Positions 1 to 6,618 of a stretch of 12,560 nt of DNA are shown here, piece by piece; the first letter of the stretch is position 1; every line of letters begins with the position of its first letter. The translations under genes were made by a program, and so were the position numbers. The notes under the pieces are model-generated. The model worked only from the letters and a program-made list of their open reading frames with translations, was not told where the DNA came from and did not search any database. The stretch covers positions 1-12,560 of the forward strand of contig CALCOW010000527.1 of NCBI GenBank assembly GCA_937899935.1. The letters run 5' to 3'. The stretch is from an uncultured Phycisphaerae bacterium. GTDB lineage: Bacteria; Planctomycetota; Phycisphaerae; Phycisphaerales; SM1A02.

Positions 1-1
1 T

Positions 2-271
2 TGGACAAATCCAGCTCCGCAAGCAGCCGCACTACAAGGAGCCATACTGGATGGTATGCAGGGAGAAGATGGCCGGATTTTCGTGCTACTGCATGATCAG
101 TTTTCTGGCAGTCCAACAGAAGGTGATCTTGTGCTTTGGGTCGGACAACCACATCAACTTAAAGAATTTGGAGAGGGCCTTTTTACGCTTCGGCTCGCGG
201 CCCTTCAGGGGCAACAGCCAATATGGGGGCAATTGACGCTTCTTGATGATGGCCAAATGACGACTGAGGCC
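2..271 (+). repeat. Degenerate copy of the sialidase C-terminal blade region (copy 1)
   Basis: The protein encoded here aligns without gaps to the protein encoded from 1082 on, at an offset of exactly 1080 bases (360 codons), for about 60 residues; one single-residue shift then appears. Shared positions include W at the first codon, AAL-x-G, DGR[IL]F, SPT-x-GD, WVG and RL. Residues conserved in copy 2 are lost: GDRH becomes GAIL, FRD becomes LHD, AAYPG becomes PIWGQ. This copy therefore looks like a non-catalytic propeller. The duplication is seen in the sequence; loss of activity is inferred. Confidence 0.75.
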
Positions 272-1471
272 ATGCTGCTTTCGAAGTCGGATCAGGTGGA
301 GCGAATATCGAATGAAACTTCGCTCAATCAGATTAATAAACTGGTGCCATCACGCGGCTATCGATTGCCTGTAATTGACCTTGATAATCAAACCACTGGT
401 CAGGTTATTGTTGATCGTGAGCAGGGGCAGTATCTGGGGCATCCAACAACCGTGTTGCTTGAAGATGGGCAGACAATATTGTGCGTCTATCCAAAGGGGC
501 ATGGTCGAGGGTCAATTGTCTATAAGCGTTCAGCGGATGGGGGCTTGTCCTGGTCAGACCGTCTCCCTGTTCCAGAAAATTGGGTGGACAGCCAGGAAGT
601 GCCAACACTTTATGAAGTGATAGACCCAAAGACAGGTAAGAAGAGACTGATTATGTGGTCAGGCTTGTATCCAGCTCGAATAGCAACAAGTGAAGATGAC
701 GGACTCTCGTGGACGCCCTTGGAAGAAGTCAAATCTTCAGAGAAGGAAGATCATGCACAGTGGGGTGGCATTGTAGTTATGAGTTGTGTCGAACAGCTCG
801 ATAATGGTCAGTATATGGCGATGTTCCATGATGATGGTCGTTACCTACGAGAAAATGGAAAGCCGACAAACCCTGTTCAGTTTGCTTTGTATAAAACACT
901 GAGTAGTGATGGCGGTCGCACGTGGAGCTATCCAGAAGCAATCTGGAAAGGAAGTGATGTTCATCTCTGTGAGCCTGGACTTATTCGCTCGCCAGATGGG
1001 AAGACGATTGCAATACTCTTGCGAGAAAATAGCCGTACTCGTAATTCCTATGTCATGTTCAGTAGAGATGAAGGTAAGACATGGTCTGCTCCACGAGAAC
1101 TGCCCGCAGCTTTAACAGGAGATCGGCACCAAGGTGTTTATGTTCCAGATGGACGACTCTTTATATCATTTAGAGATACAACATTAGACAGTCCTACAAA
1201 GGGTGATTGGGTAGCCTGGGTAGGAACATGGGAAGACATTCTCTTTGGCACGCCCGGTCAATATCGAGTTCGTCTTAAAGACAACAAACACCGTTGGGAT
1301 GCAGCCTATCCAGGTGTTGTCATACAACCCGACGGAACGATTATCACCACGACGTATGGTCATTGGGATGCCGGTGAGAAACCATACATTTTGTCAATCC
1401 GGCTTACGCTTGAGGAACTAGATGCGCTTGCCGAAGAGTCGAAAAATAATGATGGTGCAAAGACCAACTAA
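2..1471 (+). CDS. Sialidase-family (BNR/Asp-box) beta-propeller protein, 5' end outside the window
   Basis: Reading frame 2 is open from the first bases, so the start lies upstream; 489 residues are visible (residue 1 = codon 2-4). Four Asp boxes (S-x-D-x-G-x-x-W type) occur at about residues 177-184, 230-237, 301-308 and 354-361: SADGGLSW, SEDDGLSW, SSDGGRTW, SRDEGKTW. The segment YRLP (about 120-123) resembles the RIP motif near the start of sialidase domains. The later stretch with RENSR, GDRH, FRD, GQYRVRL and AAYPG matches the pattern I know from secreted exo-alpha-sialidase-like proteins of Planctomycetota and Verrucomicrobiota. The likely role is hydrolysis or binding of sialic acid or a related glycan outside the cytoplasm; a signal peptide would lie upstream and cannot be seen. 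The first ~90 residues are a diverged second copy of the domain end (residues ~361-455), so the protein holds at least two propeller units. True sialic acid specificity is unproven because many Asp-box proteins act on other sugars. No clear terminator follows the TAA. Confidence 0.85.
   Translation, partial: WTNPAPQAAALQGAILDGMQGEDGRIFVLLHDQFSGSPTEGDLVLWVGQPHQLKEFGEGLFTLRLAALQGQQPIWGQLTLLDDGQMTTEAMLLSKSDQVERISNETSLNQINKLVPSRGYRLPVIDLDNQTTGQVIVDREQGQYLGHPTTVLLEDGQTILCVYPKGHGRGSIVYKRSADGGLSWSDRLPVPENWVDSQEVPTLYEVIDPKTGKKRLIMWSGLYPARIATSEDDGLSWTPLEEVKSSEKEDHAQWGGIVVMSCVEQLDNGQYMAMFHDDGRYLRENGKPTNPVQFALYKTLSSDGGRTWSYPEAIWKGSDVHLCEPGLIRSPDGKTIAILLRENSRTRNSYVMFSRDEGKTWSAPRELPAALTGDRHQGVYVPDGRLFISFRDTTLDSPTKGDWVAWVGTWEDILFGTPGQYRVRLKDNKHRWDAAYPGVVIQPDGTIITTTYGHWDAGEKPYILSIRLTLEELDALAEESKNNDGAKTN
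1082..1357 (+). repeat. Conserved sialidase C-terminal blade region (copy 2)
   Basis: This is the partner of the degenerate copy at 2-271, starting with the Trp of the fourth Asp box. It retains the residues typical of the family: GDRH, FRD, GDWVAWVG, YRVRL, AYPG and TTTYGHW. The nucleotide sequences of the two copies have diverged well beyond recent duplication. Confidence 0.75.
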
Positions 1472-1619
1472 GTTACTGTGCAGTTGTTTTATGGCCGTTC
1501 TTAGTTGAATTAGCCCTTTGTCGACCGAAGTGGAAAAAGGTGACATGAAATGTCTGAAACATTGATCTTAGGCATTATATTGACGGGGCAGACCGTGCCA
1601 GGAATGTGGTGAATTTCTT
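1472..1619 (+). other. Intergenic stretch with a possible short leader ORF
   Basis: This 148-base gap follows the sialidase-like gene. It contains a purine-rich AAAAAGG (1534-1540) followed by ATG at 1545 (6 codons) and ATG at 1550 (20 codons, ending TGA at 1610-1612). The second would encode a short peptide ending 7 bases before the next gene. It resembles a translated leader, but nothing beyond the Shine-Dalgarno-like tract supports it. I see no convincing terminator hairpin. Confidence 0.2.
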
Positions 1620-1808
1620 ATGAGATGGTTGCTCGGCATTGTTCTTATTCTGATCATGCTCTTTTGTATCTATGGCGTTCTTGCCACGTTTGAGCCAGGT
1701 GGCAACGCGCTGGCCTTCAGGTACGGCTATATTCTGATCGGTGGACTTTGTTTCTTGGGGGCTCTGGCGCTGGGTTGGTCCACACGTAAAGATAACTCAG
1801 CTAAGTGA
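1620..1808 (+). CDS. Small two-helix membrane protein of unknown function
   Basis: This 62-residue protein begins MRWLLG and consists almost entirely of two hydrophobic segments, about residues 4-25 and 34-55. They are separated by a short polar loop containing EPGGN, and the C-terminal tail is charged (STRKDNSAK). The positive residues at both ends suggest that both termini face the cytoplasm. The ribosome site is weak (GGTGA 7 bases upstream) and no other in-frame start exists after the stop at 1581. I recognise no family. The gene sits between two genes for large (one signal-bearing) proteins on the same strand, which proves no link. The lack of an overlapping alternative frame and the clear two-helix pattern make it likely to be real. 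Confidence 0.55.
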   Translation: MRWLLGIVLILIMLFCIYGVLATFEPGGNALAFRYGYILIGGLCFLGALALGWSTRKDNSAK

Positions 1809-1818
1809 GCAGAGGTTA

Positions 1819-1850
1819 TTGAGATCGCTTTTAAGATAAGCTTCTATACT
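1819..1850 (+). promoter_or_regulatory. Weak candidate sigma-70-type promoter for the transglutaminase-hydrolase gene
   Basis: TTGAGA (1819-1824) and TATACT (1845-1850) face the gene at 1911, but the spacer is 20 bases, longer than the usual 16-18. The position in the 102-base gap before the ATG is sensible. This is weak evidence and other promoters could lie further upstream. Confidence 0.2.
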
Positions 1851-1910
1851 GCTCTATGATGATTGGTCTGACGTGTTGGGGCAGATAATGACAAGGAAGG
1901 GATCCTCATA

Positions 1911-4349
1911 ATGCAGCTTGATTGCTCTGGGATATGGGTACGAACGGTCGGATGTGGGTTGGTTGGCGTCTCTTTTAGTCTTACGGCAATCGCCACCGAT
2001 GATATTCAAGAAGCGTCTCTAGGGCCTGTGTCTCATATCGTAGAATTTGAAGATGCTGTCGCCACGCCAACGGAACTTTCATTGGCAATCAAGCGCAGTG
2101 GTGACAATGGACAACAAATTCAAAGAGCGCTTGTTGAAGTGCCAAGTGAACAGCGACGGGGTATGCAGTGGCTCATTGTTCATATGTCATTAGATGACTT
2201 GCGGTCTCTTGACGCAGAATTTTTGCTTGAGAACTGTGATCTTGCCTACCAAGCGTGGAAGGAAGCACCGTGGAGCGATGAAATTTCTGAGAGTTTGTTC
2301 TTCGATACCATTTTGCCTTACGCATCGATCAATGAACGAAGAGACAACTGGCGGCGCGACTTTCATGAGCGCTGTAGTGCGATAGTTCGTGATGCAAACT
2401 CACCTGGTGAGGCAGCTTCAAAATTAAACAATGCACTCTTTAGAGATGTTGGTGTCAAGTATTCGACGAAAAGAAAAAAGCCAGATCAGAGTCCGTATGA
2501 GAGCATGGAAACTGGACTGGCATCCTGTACGGGCCTCTCGATTCTTCTCATCGATGGCTGCCGCAGTGTCGGTGTGCCAGCGCGATTTGTTGGCACGCCA
2601 CTTTGGTCGGATGGCAGTGGGAATCACTCATGGGTTGAGGTGTGGGATGATGGTTGGCACTTCACAGGTGCTGCAGAGCCGACTGGTGATTCCCTTGATC
2701 AAGCATGGTTTACGGGTCGAGCTTCTGAGGCATCACGAGCCAATCCTCAAAACGCAATTTACGCAGTGACGTGGCGCCGTACGCCACTGCATTTTCCATT
2801 GCCCTGGTTATCTGAAGAAAATCGCGTTTATGCGGTCGATGTCACGGATCGTTATACAGCCTCAGCCGAGTCACTGTTGGAAGGTGAAGCTCGCGTTCGA
2901 GTGCGTGCGGTTAAGCCAGAGACCAACGAACGAGTGCCAGTACAGATTTTTATTGAGGATCAATTAGGTCATCAAGTTTTTTCTGGGCAAACAAAAGATG
3001 AACGTTTTGATGCGAATGATCATCTGACAGTCAAGCTCAAACAAGGTGAGACGTTTAAGATTCATGCATCACACGCTTCCATGCCTGACATGTATCAGGC
3101 ACTAGTTGTGACACATGATCAACAACTGGTAACAATTCCGCTTGCAAGTCAGCAGTCACCGGAAGATGATATTGCAGGTGACTCTACAAAAGCCGTTGCA
3201 GCGCTCAATCAATATTTGATCGCGGGTGGAGTTGATCCAGAAAAACAACCATTTGCAGAAGTAAAACTGAATAAAGCAGTGGTAGCTGCTGCAGCTCAAA
3301 TGCTAAAAAGGCAGCACAACGAAAAAATTCGTGAAGAACGATCTAAAGAAATGCAGGATCGTGTTATTGAATATCAGGATCTACGCATGCCATTTTGGTA
3401 CACAACCTTTGGAGAGGCGCCTATAGGAAAGCGAAGCTTGTGGATTTCAATGCAAGGCGGTGGAGGAGCGCCTCCAAGGGTCAATACCGGTCAGTGGGAA
3501 AACCAGAAGAGACTTTATGAACTCGAAGAAGGTGTGTATGTGGCGCCTCGAGCGCCAACAGATACTTGGAATCTTTGGCATCAAGGTCATATTGATCCCA
3601 TGTTTGATCGGCTCATCGAAAACATGATTGTCTTTGAAGGTGTTGATCCAAATCGAGTCTATATCACGGGCTACAGCGCAGGTGGGGATGGTGTATTTCA
3701 ATTAGCGCCAAGAATGGCAGATCGATGGGCCGCTGCTGGCATGATGGCCGGTCATCCAAATGAGACCAAGCCAGATGGACTGAGAAATACTGCGTTTACA
3801 TTACACATGGGTAGTCAAGATAGCGCCTATCAACGTAATCAAGTTGCAAGAAATTGGAAAAGCCATCTTGCCGAACTTCAGAAAGAAGATCCTGAAGGAT
3901 ATGACCATTGGGTAGAGATTCATGAGGACAAGGGTCATTGGATGGATCGGCAAGAGGTAGCAGGTCTTCAATGGATGGCTTCAAAGACGCGTCAGTCACG
4001 TCCAGAAAAAATTGTCTGGATTCAAGATGACGTTGTGCACCCACGCTTCTATTGGCTTGTTAATGACAATCCAAAACCGGGCCAGCGCATCGTTGTTGAA
4101 CGTCACGGGCAAACATTTCATGTGCGGGAAACTGGTGGCGCTAAGGCACTACGTATTCGTATGGATGATCAGATGGTCGATCTCGATCGCAACATCACCG
4201 TACTTGGGCCAGAAGACGAAGTATTGTTCCAAGGCCCTGTGGCTCGCACCATCTCCACCTTGGCCAAGACACTGGCCGAGCGTGGTGATCCTTCTATGAT
4301 CTTCAGCGGTGAGATTGTCGTTGACTTACCAGAGTCAAAATCGCCTTAG
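1911..4349 (+). CDS. Secreted transglutaminase-like / alpha-beta hydrolase fusion protein
   Basis: This 812-residue protein starts at an ATG preceded by AAGGAAGGG (about 10 bases upstream). Residues 1-29 form a probable signal peptide ending ATA. A transglutaminase-core (papain-like) domain lies at about 165-270, with Cys206 in ASCTG and His239 in NHSWVEVW. The usual third catalytic Asp appears to be replaced by Glu256 in GAAEP. A beta-rich linker domain follows (about 320-412). From about 495 to 700 there is an esterase/peptidase-type alpha/beta hydrolase: oxyanion-like QGGGG (515-519), nucleophile Ser589 in GYSAGG, probable acid Asp637 in MGSQD and His676 in DKGHW. A C-terminal beta domain (about 705-812) is typical of this hydrolase type. 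Likely location is periplasm or cell surface, acting on peptide or ester bonds of a polymer; the substrate is not evident. I have seen this fusion in Planctomycetota-type proteomes, but a defined function is not known to me. Confidence 0.85.
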   Translation: MQLDCSGIWVRTVGCGLVGVSFSLTAIATDDIQEASLGPVSHIVEFEDAVATPTELSLAIKRSGDNGQQIQRALVEVPSEQRRGMQWLIVHMSLDDLRSLDAEFLLENCDLAYQAWKEAPWSDEISESLFFDTILPYASINERRDNWRRDFHERCSAIVRDANSPGEAASKLNNALFRDVGVKYSTKRKKPDQSPYESMETGLASCTGLSILLIDGCRSVGVPARFVGTPLWSDGSGNHSWVEVWDDGWHFTGAAEPTGDSLDQAWFTGRASEASRANPQNAIYAVTWRRTPLHFPLPWLSEENRVYAVDVTDRYTASAESLLEGEARVRVRAVKPETNERVPVQIFIEDQLGHQVFSGQTKDERFDANDHLTVKLKQGETFKIHASHASMPDMYQALVVTHDQQLVTIPLASQQSPEDDIAGDSTKAVAALNQYLIAGGVDPEKQPFAEVKLNKAVVAAAAQMLKRQHNEKIREERSKEMQDRVIEYQDLRMPFWYTTFGEAPIGKRSLWISMQGGGGAPPRVNTGQWENQKRLYELEEGVYVAPRAPTDTWNLWHQGHIDPMFDRLIENMIVFEGVDPNRVYITGYSAGGDGVFQLAPRMADRWAAAGMMAGHPNETKPDGLRNTAFTLHMGSQDSAYQRNQVARNWKSHLAELQKEDPEGYDHWVEIHEDKGHWMDRQEVAGLQWMASKTRQSRPEKIVWIQDDVVHPRFYWLVNDNPKPGQRIVVERHGQTFHVRETGGAKALRIRMDDQMVDLDRNITVLGPEDEVLFQGPVARTISTLAKTLAERGDPSMIFSGEIVVDLPESKSP

Positions 4350-4363
4350 TATTGCGCGCTCAG

Positions 4364-5803
4364 CTATTGGCAGACTGGACTTTGGTCTGCCGCCCACATC
4401 CGGCCGGAAAACCAGACACCCTGATCGGTTGGAGCAATGTATTCAAGTTGCGGGCCTGTCTGTGCATCGACAATCAGAACCATGAATACATCACCGGCAA
4501 GTGATCCGACTGCATTTAATGACCAGCGGCCTTGGCTGCCACCATCACCACTCTCATGCAAGGCGCTCGCGTTGTCATATCCGCCCGGTGCATTGTAATT
4601 CGGTGTATCAACACTAACGCCCACATTGCCTGAAGTCGTATATTGGCATTGGCCATTCGAACAAAAGTCCCAGTGTTCTCCTGATTGCACGAATCCACCA
4701 TCAAAAGTCTCTGAGGATGAAATGCTTAGACGTGCGCCACCTAAAAGGTTGCGGTATTGTCCGACCTCGGCGGCCAGCGTGTTTGGTTGTGGTGTTGCAA
4801 AATGCACTGATTTAAGGAAGTTATCGACAATTTGATTGACCTTGGCGTCATCTCCAACTGGACCGACCACAAGGAAAGCAACCGCGGCTTGTGAGTTGTA
4901 GATTCCTCGGATGCGGCCAGTCAATGAAATTCCTTGGCCTCCACTACTGATATCGGCTGAGATATTTCCGTTCTCTACACGTAGGTTCCTGGGAACCAGG
5001 GATTGTCCCTCACCTAAATCAATGGTCTGACCAATTGCACCACGAATATCCATTTCATCTGCAGGGGCCTGGGCCCAGGCAATTCCCAGATACGGTGAAC
5101 CATCTTGCGCAGCAAGTATCATGGCGGTAATACCTGGTGTAATTTGACCGGCCCAGTTCGCAGGTATCTCAAAGGAGATACCAGTGCTCGGTGCCGTTAA
5201 CTGACAAGGACCGTCATACTGGACACCAACCTGAATAGACTTTGCATTCGATGGGGCTGGAGTTGATGGGGGGGGTGAAAGAGTTGTTGGCCCAGTTGCG
5301 ATGTTATTGTTCGGCGGGTTTGTAGTTGGCGCATTACCGCCAGCACCAAAAGGTTGGCCGGCGGCATTGGCTGGAGTGTTGTTATTGGTAGGCGAGGATA
5401 GGGTCGGTGAGGTACTGTTTCCTGCGCCAGCGAGCGGGTTGGTTGGGGCGGGTGTTGTGTCCGTCGTAAAAGGATTGACTGCCATATCAGCCAAATAGAT
5501 TACTTCATCTCCGGATCGAAAGATCAACTGGTCTTTTTGCAATTCGGCCTCAAACGCAAATCGAAGGCCATTGGCCTCAAAATCACCACGGAGATGTGTT
5601 CCATCAAGTGTTGCTGTCAATGGCATCGATTTACCATCCCGCCGAATGGTCCCAGAGTAGGTATTGCCAGAGACTTGTTGAAACGTGACTTCAACACCAT
5701 TGCCGGCAAAGGGGTGCGTAAGTGTTCGGCTGACATCAATGGGATCTTCAGATCCGCATGCAGCAATGACAAGGCAGAGCATCGTTAGAAGAAAGTAGCG
5801 CAC
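4364..5803 (-). CDS. Lipoprotein with three beta-type domains and a Pro/Asn/Thr-rich linker, function unknown
   Basis: The start is GTG at 5803, not the upstream ATG at 5896. AGGAGGAG sits 5 bases before the GTG, and from there the protein opens with a classic lipoprotein signal, M-R-Y-F-L then a hydrophobic run to the lipobox I-A-A-C (Cys16). The protein has 479 residues. A small domain (about 26-107) repeats a strand-turn pattern rich in DG turns. A low-complexity linker rich in Pro, Thr, Asn and Ala follows (about 111-187), then a domain of about 140 residues beginning CQLTAPSTGISFEIPANW (197-337). Last is a domain (about 347-479) with the layout L-x-G...C-x-NG-x-C...G-x-W...L-x-Y...G, ending in Cys. 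The final domain resembles ones found beside bacterial Ser/Thr kinases and other planctomycete envelope proteins, but I cannot name a family. It is probably membrane-anchored in the periplasm. An 8-G homopolymer (5268-5275, + strand) lies in the linker. Confidence 0.8.
   Translation of the reverse strand: MRYFLLTMLCLVIAACGSEDPIDVSRTLTHPFAGNGVEVTFQQVSGNTYSGTIRRDGKSMPLTATLDGTHLRGDFEANGLRFAFEAELQKDQLIFRSGDEVIYLADMAVNPFTTDTTPAPTNPLAGAGNSTSPTLSSPTNNNTPANAAGQPFGAGGNAPTTNPPNNNIATGPTTLSPPPSTPAPSNAKSIQVGVQYDGPCQLTAPSTGISFEIPANWAGQITPGITAMILAAQDGSPYLGIAWAQAPADEMDIRGAIGQTIDLGEGQSLVPRNLRVENGNISADISSGGQGISLTGRIRGIYNSQAAVAFLVVGPVGDDAKVNQIVDNFLKSVHFATPQPNTLAAEVGQYRNLLGGARLSISSSETFDGGFVQSGEHWDFCSNGQCQYTTSGNVGVSVDTPNYNAPGGYDNASALHESGDGGSQGRWSLNAVGSLAGDVFMVLIVDAQTGPQLEYIAPTDQGVWFSGRMWAADQSPVCQ
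4369..4391. terminator. Hairpin between convergent genes, possible weak terminator
   Basis: GGCAGAC (4369-4375) pairs perfectly with GTCTGCC (4385-4391) across a 9-base loop. It lies 19 bases past the stop of the + strand hydrolase gene and inside the last codons of the minus-strand lipoprotein gene. There is no U-tract on either side, so it may only slow polymerase or act with Rho. The two converging genes have just 14 bases between their stops. Confidence 0.35.
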
Positions 5804-5806
5804 GTG

Positions 5807-5816
5807 ATCTCCTCCT
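5807..5816 (-). promoter_or_regulatory. Strong ribosome binding site that decides the GTG start
   Basis: On the minus strand the bases read ATAGGAGGAG, an almost full match to the Shine-Dalgarno consensus, placed 5 bases upstream of GTG 5801-5803. It marks the true start of the lipoprotein gene. Confidence 0.8.
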
Positions 5817-5818
5817 AT

Positions 5819-5830
5819 ATTGGGCCCAAT
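5819..5830. repeat. Perfect 12-base palindrome next to the lipoprotein ribosome site
   Basis: ATTGGGCCCAAT reads the same on both strands and lies directly upstream of the strong Shine-Dalgarno sequence. It could be an operator half-turn or simply chance. A second imperfect inverted repeat, CTCCA/TGGAG (5839-5843 and 5851-5855), lies nearby. Both would be in the 5' leader or promoter of the lipoprotein gene. Confidence 0.4.
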
Positions 5831-5889
5831 TTTCAAGTCTCCACAAGTTATGGAGCTTCTGACGCCGCCCATATTACCATCCACAGTTA

Positions 5890-5923
5890 TTGACACTAAA
5901 TAGAAGAGAACTTGCTCTATAAT
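5890..5923 (+). promoter_or_regulatory. Consensus -35 and -10 hexamers with an over-long spacer, upstream of the deaminase gene
   Basis: TTGACA at 5890-5895 and TATAAT at 5918-5923 are perfect sigma-70-type hexamers, but they are separated by 22 bases instead of about 17. They face the deaminase gene and would give a leader of about 115 bases. Either the TATAAT works with a poor -35, or the spacing is remodelled by an activator (as MerR-type regulators do with 19-20 bases), or the pairing is coincidental in this AT-rich stretch. Confidence 0.35.
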
Positions 5924-5960
5924 TTCAGGGATAATTCGTGGCTCTTTGAGCAGGAATTTG

Positions 5961-5989
5961 AAGCAATATGCCCGATACGAATATTGCTT
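5961..5989 (+). promoter_or_regulatory. 9-N11-9 perfect dyad in the deaminase leader
   Basis: AAGCAATAT (5961-5969) and ATATTGCTT (5981-5989) are perfect inverted copies around an 11-base centre. The dyad is downstream of the TATAAT and 57 bases before the ATT start, so it would lie in the mRNA leader. It could be an operator for a dimeric repressor, or an RNA hairpin controlling translation. No U-tract follows, so a simple terminator is unlikely. Confidence 0.45.
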
Positions 5990-6045
5990 AAAGAAGCCAG
6001 CGTAACAAGTAACACCGGTTCTAGGTCTGTTTTGGAGACTGCGTT

Positions 6046-6531
6046 ATTTCAGAATCATCTCACCAGCAATTTATAGAGCGGACCATTGAACTGGCGCATG
6101 AGGCAGCCATTGAAAAGAAAATCGGTGGTCCTTTTGGTTGTGTCATCGTGCGCGATAGTCAGATTGTTGGAGAAGGTTATAACCGGGTGTTGGAAGATCA
6201 AGATCCGACAAGCCATGGTGAAATGGTGGCTATTCGTGACGCATGCAAGAATTTAGGAACCCATGATCTAAATGGTTGCACTTTGTACACCAGTGGCGAA
6301 CCATGTCCAATGTGCTATGGAGCCATTTGGTGGGCACGTATCGATAAGGTCTATTATGCTTCAACGATTGAAGACGCATTGCACTATGGTGAATTTGATG
6401 ACAAGAAAATTTATGAGGCTATAAAAGAGGAGCCACATAAAAGATCTATTCCTTGTATTGGTCACTTTCACGATGATATGCGCCGCCTATGGGAAAACTT
6501 TAAGTCATTAATTGATAGTGCGAAGTATTAG
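6046..6531 (+). CDS. Zinc-dependent nucleoside/nucleobase deaminase, guanine deaminase-like, with an ATT start
   Basis: The protein belongs to the CDA/GuaD/TadA deaminase fold. Counting from ATT 6046 it has 161 residues, the usual length for GuaD-type enzymes. The zinc ligands are His57 (in SHGE), Cys87 and Cys90 (in EPCPMC), with Glu59 as the proton shuttle. The segment ARIDKVYYAS and the FDD-x-x-IY stretch match GuaD-type sequences better than TadA. The likely reaction is guanine to xanthine in the cytoplasm, though other bases or nucleosides are possible. The frame has no ATG, and its first GTG (6148) would delete the conserved first helix and the GGPFG-x-VIV strand. The only start matching homologue N-termini (M-S-E...QQFIERTIELA) is ATT, with GGAG 8 bases upstream. 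Two residues differ from the norm: HGE replaces HAE, and Gly84 replaces Cys in TSCEPC. A strong hairpin follows the gene. Confidence 0.8.
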   Translation: MSESSHQQFIERTIELAHEAAIEKKIGGPFGCVIVRDSQIVGEGYNRVLEDQDPTSHGEMVAIRDACKNLGTHDLNGCTLYTSGEPCPMCYGAIWWARIDKVYYASTIEDALHYGEFDDKKIYEAIKEEPHKRSIPCIGHFHDDMRRLWENFKSLIDSAKY

Positions 6532-6560
6532 CGACGGAGAAGTATTGCGGTGAGCCAATG

Positions 6561-6592
6561 AAAGAGCGGGCCAACAAAGCGGCCCGCTCTTT
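6561..6592. terminator. 12-bp-stem terminator-type hairpin shared by convergent genes
   Basis: AAAGAGCGGGCC (6561-6572) and GGCCCGCTCTTT (6581-6592) pair perfectly around the 8-base loop AACAAAGC. It lies between the deaminase stop (6531) and the stop of the minus-strand thioredoxin gene (6619). The stem ends in A/T bases on both sides, giving a short U-run of three in either direction, so it probably works bidirectionally. Confidence 0.8.
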
Positions 6593-6618
6593 GAGTCTAT
6601 TAGAAAAGCGAAGCTTGA

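Noticed and set aside
1807..1854. GAGCAG/CTGCTC inverted repeat after the small membrane protein gene
   Set aside because: The stem is six bases with a 36-base loop and no U-tract, so it is not credible as a terminator.
2431..2769. Plus-strand open frame of 112 codons inside the transglutaminase domain
   Set aside because: The other frame here encodes the catalytic Cys and His of the transglutaminase core, so this is a shadow frame.
5804..5896. Upstream ATG (5896) extension of the lipoprotein
   Set aside because: The extension would put 31 polar residues before a perfect lipoprotein signal, and the GTG at 5803 has one of the best ribosome sites in the window.
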